Source of the DNA: Aphelenchoides besseyi
Lineage: Eukaryota; Nematoda; Chromadorea; Rhabditida; Aphelenchoididae
Reading direction: 5' to 3'
NCBI GenBank assembly: GCA_024699855.1
Contig: JAMPIQ010000002.1
Location: 14,694,001-14,758,000 of the forward strand
Length of the DNA: 64,000 nt
A program made the translations under genes and the position numbers. This document shows, piece after piece, positions 46,828 to 58,204 of the stretch (position 1 is the first letter of the stretch; every line of letters starts with the position of its first letter). The notes beneath the pieces are model-generated. The model saw only the letters and a list, made by a program, of their open reading frames with translations. It searched no databases and was not told the origin of the DNA.

Positions 46828-48261
46828 TCATTCCACACGAGTCAATCGATTAAAACGCTCAATTTTCCGTTGAGTTGAACGTGGAAGTTGCGTGAGTGTG
46901 AATCTTAGTCGCGAGTTTCTGGGCAGCTTGTTCATTAGCCACGAGAGCAGGGAAATATCGTGGAATTGAACTCGACGTTGAATTGCCAACCACGCGCAAT
47001 CGAAAAGCGAATCCGGTTGACTGAAACCATTGATCTTGATTGGACTGTTGGACTTACTTTATGGTAATTCGATAAGTCTCAGAACTATCGTAATCAAACC
47101 ACTTGTTGGTATTGGTTACAAGCAGCGTTCTCTCTCCATCGCTGTGAAACATCAAATCGTATTTAGTGAATACGTAGTCGGTCTTTTCTTGAACCATTGT
47201 GTTCAGATTGATCTTGAACAGATACTGACAATTCTCTTTAAAGTGAGTTGTGTACAAATTTGGACCAACACAAATACAGGTCTCATAACCGATCTAAAGT
47301 CGTTTGAACATAAGACCGTGCACAGGAACTTACCTTATATTCGTGTTTGATAAGAAACTTGTTGTCGATTAGGGAATGGAAGCTTTCGTTCGTTGTAATG
47401 GAGATTTTGATCAGCTGAGTAAACCGCTCTTCGTGTCTCGCTCTAACGAAACCATAAAGATGGTTATGGTACATGCAGACTGTCTCCAGATCGCGCGATA
47501 ACTCGAACACAGTGCCCAGTTGCAGGTGATCATCATCTCCAATCTCTATCGGTTGATATCTTTGGTAACGATGACCCCGAGTTATAAGACAAACTCGAGC
47601 TCGGGAATTCGGTGTTTCTTGTTGGCCAACTAAGTACTTAGAACAGCGGATCCATTGATCTTCAATGACATTTTTGATCGAGAATCGCGAATTGTGAAAG
47701 TTAAGTTTTGCAACTCCAATGTACTGCTTGTCTGCAGAGTCAAATACGACGACTATCGTGCTCAGATTCACCGAAAGATCCTATTGTATGTACAACTATA
47801 ATAGTTCTTCGATGAGAACACAATATTCATGTTCGGCAGCGACTGAGTGTCGATGTAAAATTTGCTACAACACACTTGTGCTTTGAGGTTATGGTTTTTT
47901 CTTACGTTGTCTTGAAGTTGAACAAATCGACTACAACCAATTCGGACTTGTCAGGAATAATCGAATAACGTCCATCAATGAAGTAGCTGTGGGCGTAGAT
48001 TAAACGCTTGGTTTTGTGCAAATACGCACGTTGAGTTTTGACGTGTTGGTTGAGCTCAATAGGTCTACGTTCGTAGCTCTCATCGGAGTTGAAAATCGTC
48101 TCACCATCCCGGAACTGCTCGTACCATTTCTGAATGCTCGAAAGATTCGCTTTGATTCCAAACTTCGAGTGAATACGATCACGAGCAGCCGCTTCGGAAG
48201 CTCCATCGACAAAGTGTCCGTAGATTGCAGCACACAGTCGAAGTTCTTGTTGTCGATCCAT
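46828..48261 (-). CDS. Mariner-type HTH joined to a propeller-like repeat protein
   Basis: Five minus-strand exons (48261-47906, 47864-47822, 47780-47334, 47293-47058, 47020-46828) join in phase to 424 residues. Residues 1-60 (LRLCAAIYGHFVDGASEAAA, then FGIKANLSSIQKWYEQFRDG) fit the HTH_48 domain that opens mariner transposases such as Mos1 and the SETMAR fusion. No DDE catalytic motifs follow. Instead there are repeats with an aromatic/hydrophobic pattern (KSELVVVDLFNFK, VVVFDSADKQYIGVAKL, CMYHNHLYGFV, FTQLIKISITTNES, CQYLFKINLNTM), resembling the nested gene at 42056-43632. The C-terminus (SLFDCAWLAIQRRV...MNKLPRNSRLRFTL) loosely resembles a SOCS box or F-box-like helix. The frame is intact with five normal introns, so it looks like a host gene that captured a transposase DNA-binding domain. 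A putative DNA-binding or adaptor protein; function unknown. Confidence 0.75.
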
Positions 48262-48950
48262 CGTCTCGGAATCACGACGTTGTGTTGAAACTGAAAAAGC
48301 ACGTTTCTCGGTCTTTTAAACCCTGTGACACTGCGTGTCTAAAGGGCCACACCACAAAGGAACGTACACGTTCACTCGCTCCCACAAAATTTCAGTGAGT
48401 CTGTGAGAGACCGCCCTTCCCTTAACATGAGTGTTTCGAAACAACACGGAGATTGGTTGCGAAATCGGTGGCAAGAGCTGTTTTTCGGCTTTCAAGTGGT
48501 CGACAACGTTCATCCGCAAAGGATGTAAATGAAGCAAAGACCGAACATTTTCCTTTGTCTAGAAATAAGTTCATCAAAAAGTGCTGTACAGTAACCGACA
48601 AACCATTCTTCTATTGAGCCAAAACTCAAGTCGTTTATTTCAAAATGATCTCAACGATCGATCTGCTTATGAGACTGTTGAGTTGAATTGGCGATAAGAG
48701 CGATCGGAGTTTGAGTTGTCGTTGGGGTGACTGATGGTTCTGCACCAGTGGCGACTTGAGCACTCAGTCCCGGAGCGCTATTTGTTTTTTCGTCCGTCTA
48801 AACATCACTTAATGTAATGCGTTGGATCCAATTCATAAGTTACCTTTTCTTTCGCTTCAACAAGACAATTTGTTTTCTTATTATTGAACTGAAAGCTGAC
48901 CAATTAGTCGGACTGAATACTCATCTTGCTAAGTGCTTGTAGTTCAAGAA

Positions 48951-49523
48951 CCAGTGATTGTAGAAGCTTGTGATTAACTGAACAAAAACTACCACTCATA
49001 AACACTAAACCCTGCGAATATCAGCGGAATACGATCAGCCACAGAGCTAAAATACACGACACCCTCTATTCCCTTGTATAGCACGTCCATCACGTCAATT
49101 GATGTGTCTCTGAGATTTTGGCAACAACTAGTAGTCATATTATATTGATAGAAAGTCCAAAAGTCTGGCTATTCAGCGTGTCCAAACTTGTAGTCACCGC
49201 ATAAATGAGAGAGAAATGAGAGCCCTTCGAAGCCGAACAGTCTGCCAAAAATCGTCCAAAATTGCAAAAGTTTGTGGAGCTTTTCTCGCTGATGATGGAG
49301 AGCTCCAAATTGGCACACTAGTTAACGAGCTTAAAAGATTATAATTCTATAAATTTGGACAGCTGAGGTTGACCGAGAGCAGAATTGGAATCGAAAACAT
49401 ACTCAAAACTGAGTCTTGTCAATTCGACCATAACAACGTTACTAATTGTTCTCAATCGCTATAATTTGCAGGAACAACTACTTAATATCACTGCAATTAT
49501 TACTGTTAATTGTGCATCAATCG
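48951..49523 (-). repeat. 573-bp segmental duplication, copy 1 (contains exon remnant)
   Basis: Near-identical by eye and equal in length to 51643-52215, about 2.7 kb away in the same orientation. On the minus strand both copies keep an open stretch (FWTFYQYNMTTSCCQNLRDT, then VLYKG, GVVYFSS) ending at a stop at 48989-48991. Its pattern resembles the propeller-like genes nearby, so this may be an exon of a duplicated, partly lost family member. Confidence 0.7.
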
Positions 49524-49694
49524 GTCCACTTGTGGTGGAAACCGAATTTGAATACAAGTCATGAACATCGTTAAAAGTTTGTTATTGTACTCTCAATCAC
49601 TCTACTGAAGTCTAGAATCAATTGCAGTCCACTGAGAAGCGAATGTCGAAATCTCCGGATCATGAGCGGCTTTCTGTCCTGCAGTCACCAGCAG

Positions 49695-49781
49695 CTCATA
49701 GCCTAATGGTTGTGCGGAGGTACTGACTTCGACTTCTTCGGAAGTTCGGGTCTCTTACCGAAGATTCACCAAGGCTATGAG
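49695..49781. ncRNA. Possible structured RNA or tRNA-like element
   Basis: An 87-base segment bounded by a perfect ten-base inverted repeat (CTCATAGCCT/AGGCTATGAG) with an inner hairpin GACTTC-TTCG-GAAGTT. TAGCCTAATGG fits the A-box consensus and AGTTCGGGTCT partly fits a B box, but the stem geometry is not that of a tRNA. Could be a tRNA-derived or other polymerase III transcript. No terminator T-run directly follows. Confidence 0.3.
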
Positions 49782-49803
49782 TGTTGAATCGAGAGTTAGC
49801 ATA

Positions 49804-49885
49804 ACCCACCTCCGGGTGGGACCGTGTTCGGGTTCACGGTTGAAAGCGTCCCCAGGGGTTTTCCCCAGGCTCTCCCTTCGACTGC
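49804..49885. other. Cluster of short perfect hairpins
   Basis: CCCACCTCCGGGTGGG, ACCGTG-TTCGGGTT-CACGGT and CCCCAGGGG with a following CCCCAGG occur within 80 bases. GC content is far above the surroundings. May be part of a structured RNA together with 49695-49781. Confidence 0.35.
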
Positions 49886-50574
49886 TTGGTGGTTATCACT
49901 TGTGGTAGCTTTCCTGACGCGGTTGTCAAAACAATTTTTGTTGTTTGTTTTGCATGAGCGTTCTTTTTGTAGCCATCTTATTGCTCTAAGCTGTTCGCAA
50001 ATGGTAGTGCAGACAACAGGTCCATGATTCAAATGTAGAATCAAAAGTTCGAAGTCACAGATGAAAGCAGATAGTTAATAGTTGAATTTGTTTTCTAGGT
50101 CCTCAAGAATCTCCAATCAGTCATTTGGAACCAGTAATTCTATCGACTTTGACACAAATTCCTCACCAACTCCCTGCACATTAATAGTTGAAGAAGACAA
50201 ACCGAAATCCTAACTACCCAAAGGGCCCAATAGTCGATTAAAATAAAAGCTCATGGACAGTCGGATAAAGCGTGTTTTCGAAACCAACAATAAGAAACAA
50301 CTTTTTACAGATACCGATTATTTGAAACCCTAACAGCAGTTCCGACGACTCTACTCGACCGGCAACATGACCGCTTTCGGGTTGTCATCGTCATCGACAA
50401 TCTAAAATGAAACTCATGAGTTCAGGTCTCCATTTTATGCCGAAAACAGTTCTAGACATCAAAAGACAAATTTCCGTTCTTAGAACTCAAAGTTTGGTCG
50501 TCGAAAACCAACTCCTGGAGCAACGGATGGCCCCCAACTTATCGCTTTCACTCACCTTTCTATGACCAAAGATC

Positions 50575-51211
50575 TCATTCGTCCATCGACAATCTCGTGC
50601 ATCTCTGCACGACTATCGTCTTCGTCCTCGAGTTGAGTGGAACAGGGTCGTGTTCGTTCCTGTTTGTCTTGTCGACTCCACCCTTTTTAGTGGGCTTCCA
50701 AGTCTTCTTGTCCTTCTTGCAACAAACGAACACGACCACTGAGCCAGCAACCAACACGATCAAACCCATAACGCCGCTGAAAGAGAATGTTGGAGTGTAG
50801 AGCAGAGACGAACACACATGATGATGAAGCCCCAATAGGAAAGCCAATCATGAGCACTGCGTAGTCGAAGGACGCATCCTGAAAATGAAGTGGTCAACAA
50901 GAAGAAGTGCAAATTGAATGTGCCTTCAAACGAATCGTAAGATCCGAGTACGAGCTTGAATCGGCAAACACCGTGGTCTTATGGCCGCCCATAAACCACG
51001 AGAATGCGCGATCGCACAAAAAAGTTGCATATCCGCCATCCACGAGATCAAATTTGACGCCATTTTCGTCGACAACGGCCGATGAAGTTCGATCGTACTG
51101 GCAAATAAATGAGGTCGGAGAGCATGTAACGCGTAAATTTGGAATGCTAGAACCGCCACGTGAAAGAGCGGTCCTAGAATGTAACGAACTTCTGGAATGA
51201 GTTTGCAGCAA
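50575..51211 (-). CDS. Candidate single-pass membrane protein
   Basis: Two or three exons. The distal part (about 51140-50900) reads NLRVTCSPTSFICQYDRTSS, FLCDRAFSWFMGGHKTTVFA and SSYSDLTIRLK, an ectodomain-like sequence with cysteines. The proximal part (about 50780-50575) has one membrane helix (VMGLIVLVAGSVVVFVCC) followed by a lysine-rich tail and a stop at 50575-50577. CTCTTTCAG at about 50782-50790 is a good acceptor. The N-terminal start and the middle join were not resolved. No family recognised. Confidence 0.45.
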
Positions 51212-51228
51212 GATGGGTTTCCACTCAA

Positions 51229-52545
51229 TTAGAAGTGAATCACTTCATTACTGTATGTTCAGTTTAGTTGAACTTACAAATATCTAGTCAAGAAGTTTGA
51301 GATCAGAATCCGAGATCGAAACCGCGGACAAAATGATTGCTCTCGAGATTCATGTCCTTATTTCACTACCGTTGGTTTGGAGATTGTTGTACAAATGATT
51401 TGAATCACCGAATTTGCCAGCACTCATCAGCAAGCTCAAAACAGCAAACATACTCAGCAATGCCTTAGAGTAGAGTTCACGCTTCGAAATACAAAACTAC
51501 TGAAACTCATCCTGCAACAGTAAGTAACATGGAATTTGTATCCATAAGATAATCAGTAGAAGCAGTTGACCTATAAATGTAACAGAAGAATGTCAAATAT
51601 GGGACAACCGAGAGATCAACTTCCATTGACTACAACTCGGGAGCCAGTGACTGTAGAAGCTTGTGATTAACTGAACAAAAACTACCACTCATAAACACTA
51701 AACCCTGTGAATATCAGCGGAATCCAATCAGCCAGAGAGCTAAAATACACAACACCCCCCATTCCCTTGTATAGCACGTCCATCACGCCAATTGATGTGT
51801 CTCTGAGATTCTGGCAACAACTAGTAGTCATATTATATTGATAGAAAGTCCAAAAGTCTGGCTATTCAACGTGTCCAAACTTGTAGCCACCGGATAGCTG
51901 AAAAAGAAATAAGAGGTCTTCAAAGCCGAGCAATCTGTCAAAAATCGCTCAAAATTGCAAAAGTTTGTGCAGCTCTTCCTGTTAGTGATGGAGAGCTCTA
52001 AATTGACATACTAGTTAATGAGTTTAGAAGATTATAATTCTATGAGTTTGGGCAGCTGAGCTTGATCGAGAGCAGAATTGGAATCGAAAACATACTCAAA
52101 ACTGAGTCTTGTCAATTCGACCACAACAACGATATTAGTTGGTCTCAATCGCTATAATTTGCAGGAACAACTACTTAATATCACTGCAATTATTACTGTT
52201 AATTGTACATCAATCAGCTCATTAGCAGTAGAAATCGGACTTGAGATCTGTAGCTAAAAATAAGGAAGATTATGATAGTGTTTCTGGTCATGTAAACGCT
52301 CAGAATCGCCGTCTCGTGTTGTTGTTGGTTTAGTTGAACTCACATCACTGTGCTTAAGGAATTTGAGACCAAAGCAGAGATCGAAAAATGCGATCAGAAG
52401 ACGTGAAGAATCTGAACAACCGTAGAGGAGCTTATTTCGGATAGATGAGATTCTGGAGTTTGGAGTTCCATTCTATATTTCATAAGTCTTTGAGTCTAAG
52501 AATTCGTTGGATTCTGACAGTTAAATGTCTCTTTTAATTTGTGTT
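51229..52545. other. Non-coding region around the second duplication copy
   Basis: Apart from 51643-52215 nothing is supported. Confidence 0.4.
51643..52215 (-). repeat. 573-bp segmental duplication, copy 2
   Basis: Second copy of 48951-49523. The open stretch on the minus strand is kept; differences from copy 1 are mostly single substitutions that alter amino acids without adding stops. Confidence 0.7.
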
Positions 52546-53440
52546 TTAGTTATGAATGAAAGTTGTCCAAGTAGCAACTCTCATCCTTGTTGACCCAGTG
52601 ATCAGTAACTGCGAGAACAAAACATGTGCTATTAGAATGAGACGCTCAGATCTCCCAAACCTGCTTCTTCGAATGAAGCACACCATCAAAGCATCAAAAT
52701 CGTAAAAACCACAGGGTTCAATCACAAAAACTGCTCGTTTAAAGTTAGTTTGAATAAGCTGAACAAAGTAATAACCTTGACCTTCTGCTCTACTGATAAA
52801 CTCCACAGTCTTAGTGATCAGTTTATTTTCGCGATCATCAGTACAGAAGTAGACAAAAGATTAGTAGGAATGGAAGGACGAGAGAATTTCCTCACGCGCC
52901 TCTACAACTTTGGCTTTGAGTTTCGATACACGAACTCCTTTGTCTGCCGATTGTTCAACGATTAGATACAACAGTTCCTTCGAATTGATGTAAACCGCAG
53001 CAGTGCGCGACGAATCTGCATCGTCAAGAAGAACACGCAGATGGTCCTGCAGAGCTCTGATGTTAATATTGTAGGTATAGAACTTCTTATTCGAAATGAC
53101 CAACAGTTCCGATTTCTCGGTTTGCAACTGGTTCATTCGTCTTCTTCGATGAAGATTCCCGGATTCGTGGGAAGGGACAATAAAGGTCGCATAAAACGAT
53201 CAAATCTCTAAGGATCTCGGCGAAGCCAGATGTCGGCTGCGGAACTTCCGTGAGAAGCCAGCAGCTTGTTTGCACTTCCATCACGATATCCGGATTGAGA
53301 TCGTCTAACGGGTTTATACACGCGAGCAGGAGTTGAGTCCACAAACTATTTGTGTTATATCTAAAATAAAAATCAGTTTTTGAAACGAAATTAGTCACTT
53401 ACTTGATGTCCACTATAAAATCAGAAAATGAGATCTTCTA
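52546..53440 (-). CDS. Uncharacterised gene, possibly of the local propeller-like family
   Basis: An exon begins after TTTTATTTTAG at 53360 (YNTNSLWTQLLLACINPLDD), probably preceded by a short exon ending near 53403 (KISFSDFIVDIK). Downstream pieces read SELLVISNKKFYTYNIN and SKELLYLIVEQSADKGVRV (53130-52870), then EFISRAEGQGYYFVQLIQTN and KRAVFVIEPCGFYDFDALMV (52806-52600). The joins near 53140 and 52840 change frame and were not resolved. The KSEL-hydrophobic-N-x-x-FYTYNI pattern echoes the gene at 46828-48261. Could be a live gene with missed introns or a decaying paralogue. Confidence 0.45.
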
Positions 53441-55440
53441 AGGATCTTATACACTCGCTCTTTGTGTCATGGGTAATAAGCATTATTTTAGGTTTTAGTC
53501 ACAACAAAATGTAAACAACAAAACATCAATAATCCAATGGATATAAAACTTTAAAGAGTCAGAAAATAACTTATTCTCGTTGGAACTTGTTTGTGGTCTT
53601 CGAATTTCGAATAGCGTAGATCTTCTTTTGTTTGTTATAGTGCAAATAAGCTTTCAAGTTTAATGAGATGCAGCAAATTAGCGATTGAATTACCAACAGT
53701 TGGATGTCGTATTGGGTGAATGTTGGATTGAGTGGACTTCCACTTGTGGATCATGCGCAATCGCGGACGTTGGATTAAGCCACCTATCATGGTAAGTTGT
53801 TGACCGGGTTAAGAATAGAAAAACCCACTGAGCGAACTTCTTCGCATGAGGTGCGGTCGCGTCCGGTCGGTATCTGCAAACAAACGTTGTTGTTGGCCAA
53901 TTTCATGAGCACAAATCATACATCGCAAATTACTAACGAAGAATCGGGAATTGACAGCAAACGAGATTACCTGCGCATTTCGTCGCGTCCAATCATCCGC
54001 TCCACAAACGATTGACGATATGGGTAGACATGGACTTCATTTCTTCGGTGGTTGAGTGTTTGCGACGAAAAGTTTCGACCAATCAGCACGTTCACTTGAA
54101 CAGAAATTGAAATTTTGAACTGATGTTTCTATGCCGATTCCTCAGTTAAACTTGTTTGTTTGTTTTTGTGACAACCACTCACCGGTGAAGTTGATTAAGT
54201 GCAAAATTTAAGCGATCTCTGCGCTTATTCTGAAATCCGATCTAATAAATCTGTTGAATGAGTGAGTCGGTTCTCTGTCTAAGTGATGTTCGTCATTCTT
54301 GCCGTCCGCTTTATCGAATTGACGTGATGAACTTCAGTTTCTTGATGGGCTTTCAAACTGTTTGTCTACTCGTTCTCAGTTGAGTGGTAATCCGCATAAT
54401 ATGACGAGAACGATGATCTTTCGTTCTCAATCACTTGCGAGCGATGCGCGCGACTTCATCCCTCAAGTTGGCCAATGAAATCGAAGCAATCGAAGTACAC
54501 GCCGTTTAACCTCCGACTAGTGTCCTCAGCGACGGTATGTTCGCAAATTGGATTAAGTCGACCTGAACGGGTAATCCGCTTTTGCGCATTTACGTCTTCT
54601 CGATACAAATGTTGTTGGCATTCGAAGCGTCTTGGGAAATTGGTTTTATGAGCGAAGGTTTTGTTGACACGTCGATAACCTCCCGGTTCATTCGACTACC
54701 GTACCCTTTGAATTAATAGTGTTGGAAGTTTTTGCAGCGTTTTATGGTTGTGTCTACGATTTTCGTGGGGAAACTGGAAAGATTGCGATTGAAATGACTT
54801 GCTCCCTGTAAAAACATTCGATACGTGGTTTCAATTTCAGTGCGCATTGTTTCTATTCATTCGGTCGCTCGTTTGCGATCTTTAACATCTTCACTATTCC
54901 GTTCGCGTTTCTGTTCGATTGAGTTCATTTGTCGCTTATGAATAAATTGAGCAAATAGCCGAACAATAAAAGTCACGGGTTCGATGGTTGTGCTCAAATG
55001 TCGTAGATGGTGCGGTACACGTAAAGAACTTCGAAGGAGTACACAGAACCGAACTTCCAATCTAATGGTTAAATAGATAGCGAGTGGATAAGTGAGGGGA
55101 TAGCGCGCAGTTGAATTCACCGTGAAATTCGAGGTCAAATTGTGTTTTTGGGAACTTGAGAAGCAATGCAAGTGAAATTCAACGGAAGTCGCTCTTCTAC
55201 GATCCATCTCTTTATTTTGCCATTTTCTTCAGCAACCAATGATCGAGATTAGCGGCTCAATTGTACGGTTCTAGTTGTCGTTTAAAGTGCGTTTCTTCAG
55301 TTACCTTCCGGAACAAATGTCTTTCTGTCGTATAAAACTTAGTACAAGATGTTAACTTCATACGTGTTTCTCTTCTATCTTCTCTGTTCGTATTTAATTT
55401 TAGTCGTAATATGTTTACATTTCCTTTTTTTAGTTGAAAA
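53441..55440. other. Intergenic region upstream of HHEX
   Basis: About 2 kb without a supported gene, presumably HHEX regulatory sequence. A 116-codon minus frame at 54857-55207 lacks any recognisable sequence. Confidence 0.45.
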
Positions 55441-58204
55441 ATGCATCAGGAGTTGGATATCAAATCGGAAGCTCAAACCCAAAAGCGTGGATTCTCAATC
55501 AACAACCTTTTGGCGCCGCATATGAAAACGATCATCGAATCCCGAAAGCAAACATTGAATATGAAAAGTTCAGAAGAGGACGAAGATGACGAGATTGAAG
55601 CCGAAAACTCAACGGGTCGAGATTCTTCGACATCAACCGATCAGCCGGAAGACGAGGAATCGATGTTTGAAAACGCTCAATTGATTTCCTCGTTCAATCC
55701 ACTTTTGATTCAACATCTTTCACAAACCAATCTTCCTACCGCATCACTGGTCGTGAACTCAAATGCTGTGGGAACGTCGCAATCAACTGCGAATTTGAAC
55801 TCGCAAGCAAATGGTCTACGGCAAAATCAACTTGAGTCTTCAGACTTTGGATTAAACAGCAAACTCAAAGTCCAATCAAGCGACAATGGGCCCACAAATC
55901 TCGCGTCGATTCAACTTCAAAATCAGTCGTCTAGAAATTCACCAACCAACTCCAATCAACTACCCGGAAATCAAACAGCCGACTGGTACAATGCGGTCAA
56001 TTACCTGAACATTGCCACTCGACAACTTCAATTCATGTCCAACACACCAAACGGTATGAGTTTACACTTTTCGATGATGATCATTCAAGTTCTTTTAATT
56101 AAATCGCAAATAGCGGTATCATAAATTAGAAATTTCCTGCTCTTTGTTTCATTAATCCCTACAAACACTTAAGCGTATTACAAGTCCAAACAACTAGCGA
56201 CCTCAAACTTCTTCTCATTAATCGAACTCAGCGGGGCGTTTGAAATTCTAGACGCCGCCGTTGAGTCTTCTCATCCAATCGATGCGCAGAATTCTCCCGC
56301 TCTTCGCATTTGCACTGCCGCTTAAACGTCTGGCATGTTGGAAATCTCGGCGTACTGTAGAACTTGCGTTCATTTGACGAACTCTTTCGTACATATAATC
56401 GTTGTCTTTGCAGCGTGGGATCCACGATTCGCTTGGCTTCAGCCCTACATTCCGAAAACTCAACAAAAACGAAAGGGCGGTCAGATTCGATTTACGAACG
56501 AGCAGACCGACGCCCTGGAACACACCTTCGACAACAACAAGTATCTGTCCAATGTCCAACGACGAAAATTAGCCAAAACATTGTCGTTGAGTGAACGGCA
56601 GGTTGGTTATCACGAACATTAACAACAACCGTATACTCAAACTATTTTTGGGTGTAAATTTTTAATGAACTCAAGAAGCATGTCGTGACGCGATGGTTGG
56701 GAAAATTTCTTAGGCAAACAAAGCAATACATGACAATCGTCGTGTGCCAGAAATTCAGCTTTTTCAAGGAACAGAACCAATATTTTAAACGAAATATAAA
56801 TTCACAACTGTTTCAGGTTATGAGAAGTGAATTGTTTTAAATTTCAAAATGTGACACACTACAAATCTCGTATCGTATACGCGAACATCATGAAGATTTT
56901 TGGTTCTTGAATCTAAATCATTTTCATTGGGAAACATGAATTGGCAATACAGTCACTTTTGTTGAAAACAAACTTTGAAACCAGGAAACTGAAGGAATAG
57001 TGGTTTGACTGAACTTTTGAAGCTTTTGGTTAACGAAACAGCGATGAATGTTTTCGAACTCCGAACAATTAGCATTTACATTGCAGGTCAGTTATACGGT
57101 ACTATGAACAAACAATCACGAGTTCCGAGTAAACTTTGTCCTCTCGGATCACAATGTTCGATTGTGCGTTGGTGTTTCTTTTCAAGTGAGAAGGTCGAAT
57201 TGTTGTCTAAATACGAAAATACAACGACATTTTGAAAAGCGTCTGAACGACAACCGTATTGTTATTGGCATTTTGCAGACAAATTCTCGTTGAACTTTGT
57301 TATTCGAAGACACAACCGACGTTTTGAGTGAACTTTTGCTTTCTTCTTCCGTTCGTGTTATCACTCTAAAAGACGGCAATGTTATTTGAAATTTGCAGAC
57401 TACTATAAGACTTTTGTTGACCTAATTCAAACTGTTGGGTATCATTCAGGGATGTTGGGTGGCAATGGAGTTTCAACAAAAAGTCATCTTTCGCATAAGA
57501 ACGGATGTTGCGATCAGTGTTCGTAAACTTCAGAATGTTTCTATTGTATTAGTATGTTTAGTAGTCACGCGAATCACACAAAACGTTTGAGCTCAAATCG
57601 TAAAACTGTCAATTAACGAAAAGTTGATGTGACCCTTCGCTCACAATTCCACAAACTTTCAACAACGAAAACGATTGTAAAACTGTTTCTGGTAGCAGAA
57701 TCGTACGCGAAAAGTGATCAACGATTTACGATCAACTGCGAACTTGGTCCGTCAATCATGCACAGTTTTTGTGGAGCACATGAAACTCAAGTCAAAAATC
57801 TCTAAAGATAGAAAAGACAATTGAGTTTGTGTTGGACGAATAATTCGATTTGTTTTCAGGTGAAAACGTGGTTTCAAAATCGTCGAGCCAAATGGCGACG
57901 AGTTCGCAAAGACGGCGAAGACGAGGAAGATTTTCACGGAATGTTGAACGCGACAACTCCGACGACACCCACCGACTTAACTGAATCTTTCGATTCGTCG
58001 CTTCGCCAGAACATACACTCAAATGATCCTGCTGCGCAAGTAGCATCACTTTTCCATTCGAACAGCTCCAATAAAACCCAATCGACGCCCACCAAATCCG
58101 AATCGAACGTTTTGGCAGCTGCAGCTGCGGTTTTGGCTCAACGTGGACGTTCAAACGATCTTTTCGGAATGTTCAGTACAACGAACGAAAATCGTAGAAG
58201 TTGA
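55441..58204 (+). CDS. HHEX: HHEX / PHA-2 homeobox transcription factor
   Basis: Three exons (55441-56053, 56414-56601, 57860-58204) join in phase to 381 residues. HHEX is a homeodomain repressor of foregut/pharynx development (pha-2 in C. elegans). The homeodomain spans about residues 224-283: KRKGGQIRFTNEQTDALEH, KYLSNVQRRKLAKTLSLSER and QVKTWFQNRRAKWRR; the GGQ-RF start and KYLS are HHEX signatures. It is split by a 1258-bp intron directly before QVKTWFQN, the same place as in many homeobox genes. Near the N-terminus FSINNLLAP is an eh1-type motif for Groucho co-repressor binding. An acidic serine-rich region follows at residues 40-75. The C-terminal tail is serine/threonine- and alanine-rich. 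A poly(A) signal AATAAA is near 58319. Confidence 0.95.
56602..57859 (+). other. Long second intron of HHEX
   Basis: 1258 bp in a gene landscape of 40-60 bp introns. No transposon ends or coding seen, so enhancer content is plausible. Confidence 0.5.

Larger units (their letters stand above)
48262..50574. other. Mostly non-coding region with gene remnants and a structured segment
   Basis: Contains one copy of a 573-bp duplication (48951-49523) and GC-rich inverted repeats at 49690-49900. No complete gene found. Confidence 0.4.

Noticed and set aside
49690..49790. tRNA with variable arm
   Set aside because: Boxes match partly but the outer ten-base stem does not sit where a tRNA acceptor stem must be.
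54857..55207. 116-codon minus-strand frame as a gene
   Set aside because: Arg/His/Thr-rich translation, no splice context, no family; likely chance.
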